A DNA stretch of 64,000 nt from an uncultured Lachnospiraceae bacterium (GTDB lineage: Bacteria; Bacillota; Clostridia; Lachnospirales; Lachnospiraceae): contig CAJTNT010000001.1 of NCBI GenBank assembly GCA_910577785.1, positions 62,001 through 126,000 on the forward strand, read 5' to 3'. Below the pieces are notes generated by a model. It did no database searches. It saw nothing but the letters and a program-made list of their open reading frames with translations, and was not told the origin of the DNA. This document shows positions 56,647 through 64,000 of this stretch, in pieces. Made by a program: the position numbers and the translations under genes. How positions within the stretch are numbered: the first letter of the stretch is position 1; each line of letters starts with the position of its first letter.

Positions 56647-57492
56647 TTATAATTCCTCTACTTTTTGGATGGCGTCCGCCAAATACGGGTTTTTTATTTC
56701 ATGGAATTTCCCCTCATCCGCCAGCTTGGCATACTTCGGATCCAAAGGCATCTTCCCCAGAACCGGGATATTCAGGCTTGCTGCCGCCTCTTCCACATGG
56801 CTCTTCCCAAAAAGACTGATTTCCTTCCCACAGTCTGGGCATTTCAGGTAGCTGTAATTCTCCACCAGCCCAAGGACAGGGATTTCCATCATTTCTGCCA
56901 TATGGACAGCCTTTTTCACAATCAGCTGCACCAGTTCCTGCGGGGAAGTGACAATCACAATCCCATTGACAGGTATGGACTGGAACACTGTCAATGGCAC
57001 ATCCCCAGTTCCTGGAGGCATGTCCACAAAGAGATAATCCAGGTCGCCCCAATAGACGTCATGCCAAAATTGCTTGACCGTAGAGGCAATCACCGGCCCC
57101 CTCCATACCACTGGGGCTTCTTCATCCTCCATCAAAAGATTCAGGGACATAACTTTTGTGCCATCCGCCCCCGCAATGGGGAACAGACCCATTTCCGACC
57201 CTTCTGCCGGCCCATGCAGGCCAAACATTTTGGGAATGGACGGCCCTGTAACGTCGGCATCCAAAATCCCCACCTCATATCCCTTTTGACGCATGGCCGC
57301 TGCCAGGGATGCCGTTACAAAAGACTTGCCAACGCCGCCCTTGCCGCTTACCACGCCAATCACCCTCTTCACGCTGGAAAAAGGGTTGCACTCCTCTATC
57401 ATGCTCTGCGGGGCGCCCGCCTTACTTGGGCACCCTTCGCAGCTTTCCCTCGAACAGCTGGACGCGCTCGCGCACTCACGATTCTCTGCCAT
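56647..57492 (-). CDS. mrp: Mrp/NBP35-type iron-sulfur carrier ATPase
   Basis: A 281-residue P-loop protein. The deviant Walker A is GVVSGKGGVGKSFVTASL (residues about 47-58), followed by GILDADVTGPSIPKMFG and FVDMPPGTGDVPLTVFQS, all diagnostic for Mrp. A CPDC pair (LKCPDCGKEISLFG) near residue 220 is the cluster-bridging CxxC. The N-terminus has several extra cysteines (CASASSCSRESCEGC), as seen in some anaerobes. It loads and transfers Fe-S clusters in the cytosol. Monocistronic with its own terminator. Confidence 0.95.
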   Translation of the reverse strand: MAENRECASASSCSRESCEGCPSKAGAPQSMIEECNPFSSVKRVIGVVSGKGGVGKSFVTASLAAAMRQKGYEVGILDADVTGPSIPKMFGLHGPAEGSEMGLFPIAGADGTKVMSLNLLMEDEEAPVVWRGPVIASTVKQFWHDVYWGDLDYLFVDMPPGTGDVPLTVFQSIPVNGIVIVTSPQELVQLIVKKAVHMAEMMEIPVLGLVENYSYLKCPDCGKEISLFGKSHVEEAAASLNIPVLGKMPLDPKYAKLADEGKFHEIKNPYLADAIQKVEEL

Positions 57493-57556
57493 TGCGTTTC
57501 TCTCCCTTCCGTTTCCTGTATCTGTTAACCGTTCCGTGCCTTGACCTGCCGAATCG

Positions 57557-58222
57557 TTACTGCAGCTCTTCTAATACTTCCATGTCAAATAGAAGTTTCT
57601 CCAGGTTCTGGACATCCGCCTCATTTGGCATCCATGTATTATCCTTCAATTCCACATGGATCACCGTGGACTCCTCATCCCCAAAAGAAACATTGTCCAT
57701 GGCATTTATCAGGGCATCCTTCAGCAGGGTAAAGATCTCCTCGTTGAGTTCCTCTTCCGAGGGGCTTTCCTCCCCGTTTTCTGCCTTCTCTGTAATCCCG
57801 TTGATATAATCCTGAGATGTCGTATTGAAACTCTCAATCGCAGGCTCAAAAATCTTCATCTTCTGGTATTTTACTTCTACCTCATAGGAATCATCCTTCT
57901 TGGCCGCCTCTCCAACGGTGTACTTCACATTCTTGAAAATATTCTGCAATACTTCCCTAAATTCGCCCTGCAGCTCTTCTGAGACGTTTGCCTGTGATGT
58001 AAGGCTCTTCATCTCTGTGTCAATCCCCTGATTATACAGTTCCTCCGCCTGCTGCTTTGTGCCTACCTTCTGTGCCACAAACTCTGCCGAATCTCCCTTA
58101 TAGGAATTATCCAGCAACGCCTTTACATATCCGCTGGCATCAAACGGCTTGCCGCATGCCCCCACTAGGACAGCCACCAGAATGGCCGCCAAAATTACTG
58201 CTGTTTTCCTTGCTTTCCTCAT
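57557..58222 (-). CDS. DUF5105-like lipoprotein
   Basis: A 221-residue lipoprotein: MRKARKTAVILAAILVAVLV then the lipobox GAC (Cys near residue 23). The mature protein is acidic and helical (NSYKGDSAEFVAQKVGTKQQ, EELQGEFREVLQNIFKNVKY). It resembles small clostridial DUF5105-type lipoproteins of unknown role, a resemblance I hold with moderate confidence. SD AAAGGAG and its own promoter precede it. Confidence 0.7.
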   Translation of the reverse strand: MRKARKTAVILAAILVAVLVGACGKPFDASGYVKALLDNSYKGDSAEFVAQKVGTKQQAEELYNQGIDTEMKSLTSQANVSEELQGEFREVLQNIFKNVKYTVGEAAKKDDSYEVEVKYQKMKIFEPAIESFNTTSQDYINGITEKAENGEESPSEEELNEEIFTLLKDALINAMDNVSFGDEESTVIHVELKDNTWMPNEADVQNLEKLLFDMEVLEELQ

Positions 58223-58258
58223 AACACAACTCCTTTTCCTTAAATTATTTTCCTAAAT

Positions 58259-58287
58259 AGTTTAATGCTTTTTCGGGCTTTCGTCAA
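58259..58287 (-). promoter_or_regulatory. Promoter of the DUF5105-like lipoprotein
   Basis: Minus-strand TTGACG (58287-58282) and TAAACT (58264-58259), spacing 17. Confidence 0.65.
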
Positions 58288-58342
58288 TCCTTTTCTGCAT
58301 TTCAGGCACATAAATCTGTTTTTCCTGGGAAATACTGATTGC

Positions 58343-58741
58343 ATGAAAAAAAATTTTATCCTTTGCGGATTTACCGGCTGGTGCCTGGAAATCCTCTTTA
58401 CCTCCTTTTGCTCCTTCCGCAAACGGGAACTGCAGCTTATAGGGCAGACTTCCCTATGGATGTTCCCGATCTATGGGATGGCTGCCTTCTTAAAGCCGTT
58501 CTGCATCCTTCTACGGAACTTTCCCATGGCATTGCGGGCAGCCTTTTACTCCATTTTCATTTTTATTGGAGAATATATCAGCGGAAGCCTCCTTAAAAAA
58601 CACAAGATCTGCCCCTGGGACTACAGTAAAGCGAAGGCAAATATCCAAGGGGTGATACGGCTGGACTACGCCCCTTACTGGATGGCCGCAGGGCTGATCT
58701 TTGAGAAGCTTTTGACCCGCCGCCCCACAAAAAATACTTGA
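58343..58741 (+). CDS. Small membrane protein (putative ABC-transporter permease, CmpB-like)
   Basis: A 132-residue protein with three to four hydrophobic segments (ILCGFTGWCLEILFTSFCSF, LWMFPIYGMAAFLKPF, AFYSIFIFIGEYISG). The motif WDYSKAKANIQGVIRLDYAP matches the end of the family annotated as putative ABC transporter permease (PF06541), which occurs widely in Clostridia with unknown function. The start is taken at 58343; the SD is weak. It overlaps the pyrB -35 box at its end. Confidence 0.7.
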   Translation: MKKNFILCGFTGWCLEILFTSFCSFRKRELQLIGQTSLWMFPIYGMAAFLKPFCILLRNFPMALRAAFYSIFIFIGEYISGSLLKKHKICPWDYSKAKANIQGVIRLDYAPYWMAAGLIFEKLLTRRPTKNT

Positions 58742-58766
58742 AATTTACATCCTTCTGTTATATGAT
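58738..58766 (+). promoter_or_regulatory. Promoter of pyrBI
   Basis: TTGAAA (58738-58743) and TATGAT (58761-58766), spacing 17. The 120-base leader holds two imperfect stems (AGCAGGGAA/TTCCCTTGCT and GGGAGCC/GGGCTCCC) but no T run. Confidence 0.6.
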
Positions 58767-58892
58767 AAATCAAGCAGGGAAATTTTTCTTCCCTTGCTCT
58801 GATTGACCCAGGGAGCCTCCATACGCCCCTGTCCGGCACACACCCGGAGGGCTCCCAACATTCCATTTTTCAGACTATACAGGAGGAACCAT

Positions 58893-59813
58893 ATGCAGCA
58901 TTTAATGAGCCCCTTGGATTTATCTGTCGAGGAATTGGACAAGCTTCTGACGCTGGCGAATGACATTGAACGCAATCCTCAGAAATATGCCCATGCCTGC
59001 GAGGGCAAAAAACTTGCAACCTGTTTCTATGAACCAAGCACCCGGACAAGGCTGAGCTTCGAAGCAGCCATGCTGAACTTAGGGGGGAGCGTCCTTGGAT
59101 TCTCTACTGCGGACAGCAGCTCTGCCGCCAAGGGGGAGAGCGTTTCTGACACGATACGCGTCATATCCTGTTACGCCGATATCTGCGCAATGCGCCATCC
59201 CAAAGAGGGCGCGCCATTGGTGGCTTCCGAAAAATCTACCATCCCGGTCATCAATGCCGGAGACGGCGGCCATCAGCACCCTACTCAGACCCTTACCGAC
59301 CTTCTTACCATCCGTTCCCTTAAGGGACGCCTTGACAATCTTACCATTGGCCTCTGCGGCGACTTAAAATTCGGGCGCACTGTCCATTCCCTCATCCATG
59401 CGTTAATCCGTTACCCTAACATCCAATTTGTGCTGATTTCCCCGGAGGAACTGCGCGTTCCCAGCTATATCCGGGAAGATGTGCTGCGCAAAAACCATGT
59501 GCCCTTCCAGGAAGTGGAACGTTTAGAGGATGCCATCGGCGAGCTGGACATCCTGTACATGACCCGGGTACAGCGGGAACGGTTCTTCAATGAAGACGAC
59601 TATGTGCGGATGAAAGATTTCTATATCCTCAACAAGAAAAAGATGGCGCTTGCCAAAGAGGATATGATTGTCATGCACCCCCTTCCCAGGGTGAACGAGA
59701 TTTCTGTCGATGTGGATGACGACCCGAGAGCCGCCTATTTCAGGCAGGCACAGTACGGCGTCTATGTGCGGATGGCGCTGATTCTTACTTTACTGGAGGT
59801 GAACATATGTTAA
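58893..59813 (+). CDS. pyrB: Aspartate carbamoyltransferase catalytic subunit
   Basis: A 306-residue enzyme of pyrimidine synthesis joining carbamoyl phosphate and aspartate. The ATG at 58893 follows AGGAGG. The carbamoyl phosphate signature FYEPSTRTRLSFEAAM, the HPTQTLTDL loop and the aspartate site MTRVQRERF and MHPLPRVNEI are all intact. It overlaps pyrI by seven bases, so the two subunits are translationally coupled and form the classical allosteric ATCase. Confidence 0.97.
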   Translation: MQHLMSPLDLSVEELDKLLTLANDIERNPQKYAHACEGKKLATCFYEPSTRTRLSFEAAMLNLGGSVLGFSTADSSSAAKGESVSDTIRVISCYADICAMRHPKEGAPLVASEKSTIPVINAGDGGHQHPTQTLTDLLTIRSLKGRLDNLTIGLCGDLKFGRTVHSLIHALIRYPNIQFVLISPEELRVPSYIREDVLRKNHVPFQEVERLEDAIGELDILYMTRVQRERFFNEDDYVRMKDFYILNKKKMALAKEDMIVMHPLPRVNEISVDVDDDPRAAYFRQAQYGVYVRMALILTLLEVNIC

Positions 59814-60247
59814 ATGTAGGGGCAATTACCGAAGGCTTCGTGCTGGACCATATCCATGCGGGCGACAGCCTGTCCATCTACCATGACCTGAAGCTGGATA
59901 AGCTGGACTGCTGCGTAGCAATCATCAAAAATGCGCGGAGCAACAAGATGGGCAAGAAAGATATCTTAAAAGTAGAATGCGATATTGACATGATGGATCT
60001 GGACGTGCTGGGGTTTATTGATCACAACATTACCGTAAATATCATCAAAGGGGAAAAAGTAGTGGAGAAGAAAGAACTCCACCTTCCAAAAGAGATTAAG
60101 AACATCATCAAATGTGTAAACCCACGCTGCATTACCTCAATTGAACAGGGCTTAGACCAGATTTTTCTGCTTACCGACCCGGCGACAGAAACTTACCGCT
60201 GCAAATACTGCGAAGAGAAGTATAAGGGGCATAAAAGGGTGTGGTAA
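59807..60247 (+). CDS. pyrI: Aspartate carbamoyltransferase regulatory subunit
   Basis: A 146-residue allosteric subunit. The N-terminal nucleotide-binding domain shows ITEGFVLDHIHAG and DKLDCCVAIIKNARSNKMGK; the Zn domain has the four cysteines in KCVNPRCIT and YRCKYCEEKYKG. Binds CTP/ATP and tunes PyrB. Presence of pyrI is less common in Firmicutes than a PyrB alone, but known in Clostridia. Confidence 0.96.
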   Translation: MLNVGAITEGFVLDHIHAGDSLSIYHDLKLDKLDCCVAIIKNARSNKMGKKDILKVECDIDMMDLDVLGFIDHNITVNIIKGEKVVEKKELHLPKEIKNIIKCVNPRCITSIEQGLDQIFLLTDPATETYRCKYCEEKYKGHKRVW

Positions 60248-60302
60248 CCGCGCCTATGCCAAACCCCTTTCGTTACAGTGAAACGGACGCCATGCATAGA
60301 AA

Positions 60303-60340
60303 AGCTGCCGCATTATGGCAAAAGCCATAATGCGGCAGCT
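60303..60340. terminator. Bidirectional terminator between pyrI and rnpB
   Basis: AGCTGCCGCATTATGGC (60303-60319) pairs perfectly with 60324-60340 over an AAAA loop. CTTTC follows on the plus strand and TTTTC on the minus strand, so it can end both pyrBI and rnpB. Confidence 0.85.
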
Positions 60341-60352
60341 CTTTCATACGCT

Positions 60353-60697
60353 TAAGAAGCAGGGCTGTAAGCCGGGTTATGTCTTGGATAATCATCTATC
60401 TAGCCTGACTGTCGCCAATCAGATCCAGCAGCCTACCTAAAGCTGGCGGGCCACGTCAACGCTTTGGTTCGGCCTTGCTTCGGATGGGGTTTACATATGC
60501 CCTGGCTGTTGCCAGCCAGGCGGTAGTCTCTTAAGCTGCCCTTCCACCCTTACTATTTGCATAGCGGTATATTTCTGTTGCACTTTCCTTGGAGTCGCCT
60601 CCACCGGCCGTTAGCCGGCATCCTGCCCTGTGAAGCCCGGACTTTCCTCACCTGCGGCCTTTCGGCACCTGCAGCTGCGATTATCCACCCTACTTCC
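60353..60697 (-). ncRNA. rnpB: RNase P RNA, type A
   Basis: The minus strand contains the conserved core GAGGAAAGTCCGGGCTTC, then CAGGGCAGGATGCCGGCTAA, AAGGAAAGTGCAACAGAAA and near the 3' end GGCTTACAGCCCTGCTTC. The 5' GAAGTAGGGT and the 3' GCCCTGCTTC pair as P1. It is the catalytic RNA that trims pre-tRNA 5' ends. Ends are placed from P1 and the promoter and may be off by a few bases. Confidence 0.95.
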
Positions 60698-60702
60698 CAA
60701 AT

Positions 60703-60731
60703 ATCCTAGCATATTTTTCATTCGAATGCAA
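60703..60731 (-). promoter_or_regulatory. Promoter of rnpB
   Basis: Minus-strand TTGCAT (60731-60726) and TAGGAT (60708-60703), spacing 17; transcription would start near 60697. It directly follows the stop codon of the GH43-like gene. Confidence 0.7.
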
Positions 60732-60732
60732 G

Positions 60733-63700
60733 TTATTTTATTTTCAGTTTGATTACGGCCTTGCGGTTTGTGCCGTCCGTGGAAACCGCTTTGATAGTTA
60801 CGGTTTTTCCTTTGCCGGCCTTCTTGGCGGTTACTACGCCCTTGGAATTTACCGTTGCATATTTCTTGTTGGACGTACTCCAGGCCAGAGCCTTGTTGGC
60901 TGTCTTGCCGGCCTTTACAGAAGCCTTAACCGTTACTTTCTGGCCGGCCGGCAGCGTTTTTTTCTGGCAGGAAAGGGTGATTTTCTTTACAGCATCCTTG
61001 ACAATTTTAATTTTTATGGATGCTTTCTTCTTGCTGGCGTCTTTTGCCTTGGCTGTGACAGTAATGGTTTTGCCTGCGCCGGCCTTTTTGGTGGAAACAA
61101 TGCCTTTGGCGTTTACAGTTGCGTATTTTTTGTTTGATACCGTCCAGGCCAGAGCCTTGCTGGCTGTCTTGCCCGTTGTGGCCACAGCCGCTGTGACTTT
61201 TACTTTTTTGCCTGCGGCAACGGCCTTGTATTCGCTCTCTAATGTAATTTTTTTAACAAGGTGGACAGTTACCGTCACTTGATAGGTTCCCTTTACGCCA
61301 GATCCGTCTGTAGCCGTAGCAGTAATTACGGCCGTTCCTGCAGATACTGCCGTCACAGTTCCCTGGCTGTCTACCCTGGCAACGCTTCGGTTTGAGGATG
61401 ACCAGGAAATGGCTTTATTTGTAGCATTCTCCGGAGCGATAGTTGGCTGTAGCCTGAGTTTCCCGCCCTTGAGCAGCTTTGCCTTATCCCCGCGGATGGT
61501 AATAGCGCTGACTTTTATTTCTGTGGGAACCTGCGGTTCTTCTTTGACAGTTATGGAATAGATTCCCTTTACGCCAGATCCATCTGCAGATACAGCAGTG
61601 ATTGTGGCAGTCCCCGCGGACACTGCTGTGACAATGCCTTGGCTGCTCACTTTTGCAACGCCCTCATCCGAAGATTCCCAGGATATTGCTTTGTTGGCGG
61701 CGTCTTCTGGGGCGATTTCAGCCTTCAGGGTCAGTTCTTCCCCTTTGAGAAGCTCCGTCTTTGCCCCTGTCAGGGTTATCTTGCTTACCTTTATCTCAGC
61801 AGGCGGCATCTCCCCGCCTTCCGGCGTGCCGCGCAGCAGGCGGATTTCCGCTGCGGAAGCAAAATCGCCGATACCTGCGATGATTTCAAAGCGGAGGTAT
61901 CTGGCCGCGCCGTTGGTGCGGAAAATTGTGGATTTCTCCGTTTTATCCTCAGACCAGATCCCCGTACGCACTTCCGTAAAGTCAGCATCTGCAAGCTGGC
62001 TGATGTCTTTGTCCGCATTGCTGGCCAGGATACGGTATCTGCTGGCAATCCCATTGCTGTCCTTGTCCTGCCTGGGCAGGTAATAGAGCTGATAGAGATC
62101 CTCATAAGGCTGGCCTAAATCAATTGTCAGGGAATGAGGGAGCGGAGTGGTGCCATTGCCCCATTTGCAGTGCCAGATTGTGCCGCTGTTGCCGTCAATG
62201 GCCTTCTCCGCCTCATTGCCGGACTGCTGGGAATCCGCCTGGATTGCCTTTCCCTTGAGGTCAATTTCTTCTGTCTTCATCTTGACCTCTTCCAGCTTCC
62301 CAATGGCTGCCTGGATGGCTGCCGCCGCATCCCCAATCTGGGCGTCCGTAGCCGCATCCCCCAGGGCTTTGCCGGCCTCATAAGCCTTCTTTACATCTTT
62401 CCAGGAAGATACCGTATAAGCTGCCTCCGCACGGTTTTCTACCTCTGCAAAGGCGGCGTCCAGTGGTTTCCAGCGCCTCAATGCTTCCATGGACTGGACA
62501 ATCTGATCCTTTAATGCCGTCACCTGGGAGATTTCCGTGCCAAAGGCAAGGTTTTTGGCCGTCTGCATTGCCTGCTGGAAAACTTGCCACCTCTCCTGGC
62601 CAAAATCATACTCTGCAGAAGCCATTCCATCCCCCGCGCGGATGGCACGGTTCAGCTCCACCCTTGCCTGGCTGTTCACCTTATCAAAATCCTCTATGCG
62701 CCAGGAATCATTCCAAGCCAATGTCAGCGCCTTTTCTTCCGCATCGATCTGGATGGGCAGCCATTGGTAGCGGGAATCCTTGAGGTTGTTCTGGTTCCAG
62801 CGGTCGCCCATATAGATAAAAGCGCCCTCCTTGCCCTGGACGGGCAGGACAAACGTACTCTGGCCGTTAAAGGAAATATCTGCCTCCAGGCCGATACAGG
62901 GATTCTTGAGGTTATTCATCTGAAACGGCCCATTTCCACCAGTTTCCGACATCCCCTCCCGCAGGTTACTGGCCACGGAATAGCCCATGACATTCGGCCT
63001 CCAGCCCGTGCAGCCGGAAGAAATCAGATAATAGCTGCCCTGGTATTTAAAGATTGCCGGAGCTTCCCTGGCATATTGACCCTTGCTTCCACCTTTATCC
63101 ACATAATTGCGGCTATAAATTCCTGTCAGGCCTGTATAATCCTCGTTGAGCTCTGCAATGTACAAGGTCCAGTTGTCCTCCGAGGAATAAATCAGATATG
63201 CCTTGCCGTCATCATCCTGGAACAGGGTCATATCACGGCTTTCCTTCCCCAATGGATTAATAGCGTCCACCAGGCGGAAGGGCCCGGCAGGGGAGTCGCT
63301 GACGGCAATCCCCGTCTGTGCCAGGGAATAATTGCCAGCCCCTTCCCCATCCTTGTGGAACCACATCACATAGTTGTCATTTTTCTGATTGTAGAGTACC
63401 TTGGGGCGTTCCAGTACGCTGTCCCAATTGAATTTCTGATAAAGCGCCCGCTTTTCTGCCGCCGTGCGGCCTGCATAGAGGCTATTTAACCGCCCAATAT
63501 AAGAAGCCGTATTATATTTTTCCAGGGTATCATAAGGAGATACCGCCTTGCCCGCCGCCTTGGCTGCCTGATACTCTGGGGAAGACTCTGCCAGGTACAG
63601 GGGCGTGTCCTCAGCCGGCGCTTCGCCTGCCAGAAACGCCGGATTATTGAAGACCGGCAGGGCAACTCCTTCATTTTTCCAGCTGCACAAATCTGTGGAG

Positions 63701-64000
63701 GAATAGCAGGAGACGCCAATGGCAATCACGCAGCCATTCTTAATGTTGTTCTCCCCCTTGTGTTCCCCATACCAATAATACTTCTGTGTCTTGGCGTCCC
63801 AGAGCACGCCGCCCCCATGCGCCTGGATCATCGTGCCCTGATTGTCCAGCCACTGGCTGCCCGGCGTAATGATCCCCTGGGCTTCTCTGGCCTGGACATC
63901 TGCACTGCCCCCAGTCTGTAACTCCACACTGTTTTCTGACTGCGCGACCCGTAACCCTGCACCATTTTCTCCCTGAAATCCCTGTAACTCCACAATGCTT
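60733..64000 (-). CDS. GH43-like glycosidase with FIVAR, discoidin and BIG_2 domains, N-terminus beyond window
   Basis: At least 1088 residues are visible and the frame is open to the edge, so the signal peptide lies outside. The first 440 residues are a five-bladed propeller like family 43 exo-galactanases: MIQAHGGGVLWDAKTQKYYW with YGEHKG, LERPKVLYNQKNDNYVMWFH, SRDMTLFQDDDGKAYLIYSS, REAPAIFKYQGSYYLISSGC. Next a FIVAR-like helical unit (about 450-570), an F5/8 type C carbohydrate-binding module (GNEAEKAIDGNSGTIWHCKW, AARYLRFEIIAG) and four BIG_2 modules (NKAISWESSDEGVAKVSSQG, NKAISWSSSNRSVARVDSQG), the last two Lys-rich. A secreted enzyme on plant or mucin glycans is likely; the linkage cut is uncertain. 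Confidence 0.85.
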   Translation of the reverse strand, partial: SIVELQGFQGENGAGLRVAQSENSVELQTGGSADVQAREAQGIITPGSQWLDNQGTMIQAHGGGVLWDAKTQKYYWYGEHKGENNIKNGCVIAIGVSCYSSTDLCSWKNEGVALPVFNNPAFLAGEAPAEDTPLYLAESSPEYQAAKAAGKAVSPYDTLEKYNTASYIGRLNSLYAGRTAAEKRALYQKFNWDSVLERPKVLYNQKNDNYVMWFHKDGEGAGNYSLAQTGIAVSDSPAGPFRLVDAINPLGKESRDMTLFQDDDGKAYLIYSSEDNWTLYIAELNEDYTGLTGIYSRNYVDKGGSKGQYAREAPAIFKYQGSYYLISSGCTGWRPNVMGYSVASNLREGMSETGGNGPFQMNNLKNPCIGLEADISFNGQSTFVLPVQGKEGAFIYMGDRWNQNNLKDSRYQWLPIQIDAEEKALTLAWNDSWRIEDFDKVNSQARVELNRAIRAGDGMASAEYDFGQERWQVFQQAMQTAKNLAFGTEISQVTALKDQIVQSMEALRRWKPLDAAFAEVENRAEAAYTVSSWKDVKKAYEAGKALGDAATDAQIGDAAAAIQAAIGKLEEVKMKTEEIDLKGKAIQADSQQSGNEAEKAIDGNSGTIWHCKWGNGTTPLPHSLTIDLGQPYEDLYQLYYLPRQDKDSNGIASRYRILASNADKDISQLADADFTEVRTGIWSEDKTEKSTIFRTNGAARYLRFEIIAGIGDFASAAEIRLLRGTPEGGEMPPAEIKVSKITLTGAKTELLKGEELTLKAEIAPEDAANKAISWESSDEGVAKVSSQGIVTAVSAGTATITAVSADGSGVKGIYSITVKEEPQVPTEIKVSAITIRGDKAKLLKGGKLRLQPTIAPENATNKAISWSSSNRSVARVDSQGTVTAVSAGTAVITATATDGSGVKGTYQVTVTVHLVKKITLESEYKAVAAGKKVKVTAAVATTGKTASKALAWTVSNKKYATVNAKGIVSTKKAGAGKTITVTAKAKDASKKKASIKIKIVKDAVKKITLSCQKKTLPAGQKVTVKASVKAGKTANKALAWSTSNKKYATVNSKGVVTAKKAGKGKTVTIKAVSTDGTNRKAVIKLKIK

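Overview
The window looks like chromosomal DNA of a low- to mid-GC Gram-positive anaerobe of the Clostridia, most likely a Lachnospiraceae-type bacterium. This is inferred from gene content and clean SD/sigma-A signals: surface proteins with bacterial Ig-like (BIG_2) and InlB-type repeats, a CIRCE-controlled htpG, a paired pyrB-pyrI, a folC-folE-folP-folBK operon, a type A RNase P RNA, an LTA-synthase-like enzyme and a reduced Gram-positive Tad locus. No taxonomic marker was compared, so the family is an inference.

Layout. 0-6.3 kb: the start of a MATE transporter, a secreted BIG_2 protein, a Wzy/O-antigen-ligase-like membrane protein and htpG behind a perfect CIRCE. 6.5-13.9 kb (minus): addA, maf, a small acidic protein, a COG2509-type flavoprotein and a PrsA/PpiC-type lipoprotein. 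14-19.7 kb: a SatD-like gene, a MATE pump, an Agr/LytTR two-component pair, a broken GNAT gene and a coiled-coil protein. 19.9-26 kb: a chemoreceptor, a junk-like stretch with a RelB/DinJ antitoxin relic and palindromes, then a Zn/Cd-type P-type ATPase, a stand-alone HMA protein, a divergent ArsR repressor and an AraC regulator. 26-31 kb: dapF, an AT-rich type II restriction-modification pair and a HAD phosphatase. 31-37.1 kb: MoxR ATPase, VWA protein and LRR protein, then an ABC-F protein with a dedicated promoter, a three-codon upstream ORF and a terminator-like leader. 37.2-41 kb: the folate operon. 41-46.5 kb: an LTA-synthase-like enzyme, tRNA-Leu(CAA), an orphan NMT1-type binding lipoprotein, a PHP phosphatase and repeat-rich spacer. 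46.7-56.6 kb (minus): a minimal Tad-type locus (three tiny Flp-like pilins, CpaF ATPase, one platform protein, TadE-like and pseudopilin-like proteins, and a 1415-residue InlB-repeat surface protein). 56.6-64 kb: Mrp, a lipoprotein, a small membrane protein, pyrBI, rnpB and an edge-truncated GH43-like multidomain surface enzyme.

Three themes stand out. First, the Tad locus: its three pilin-like peptides all begin MKxxxEE[YF]xG and lack a normal prepilin leader, and no prepilin peptidase is visible. Second, the ABC-F leader, which looks like a ribosome-sensing attenuator built on a Met-Phe-Arg upstream ORF. Third, in-frame minisatellites or low-complexity inserts (39, 54, 63 and about 48 bp units) inside conserved enzymes (AddA, FolC, the LTA-synthase-like protein; unrepeated inserts in Maf, DapF and MoxR), suggesting unusual tolerance for coding-repeat expansion. 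All calls come from reading sequence alone; no database search was run.
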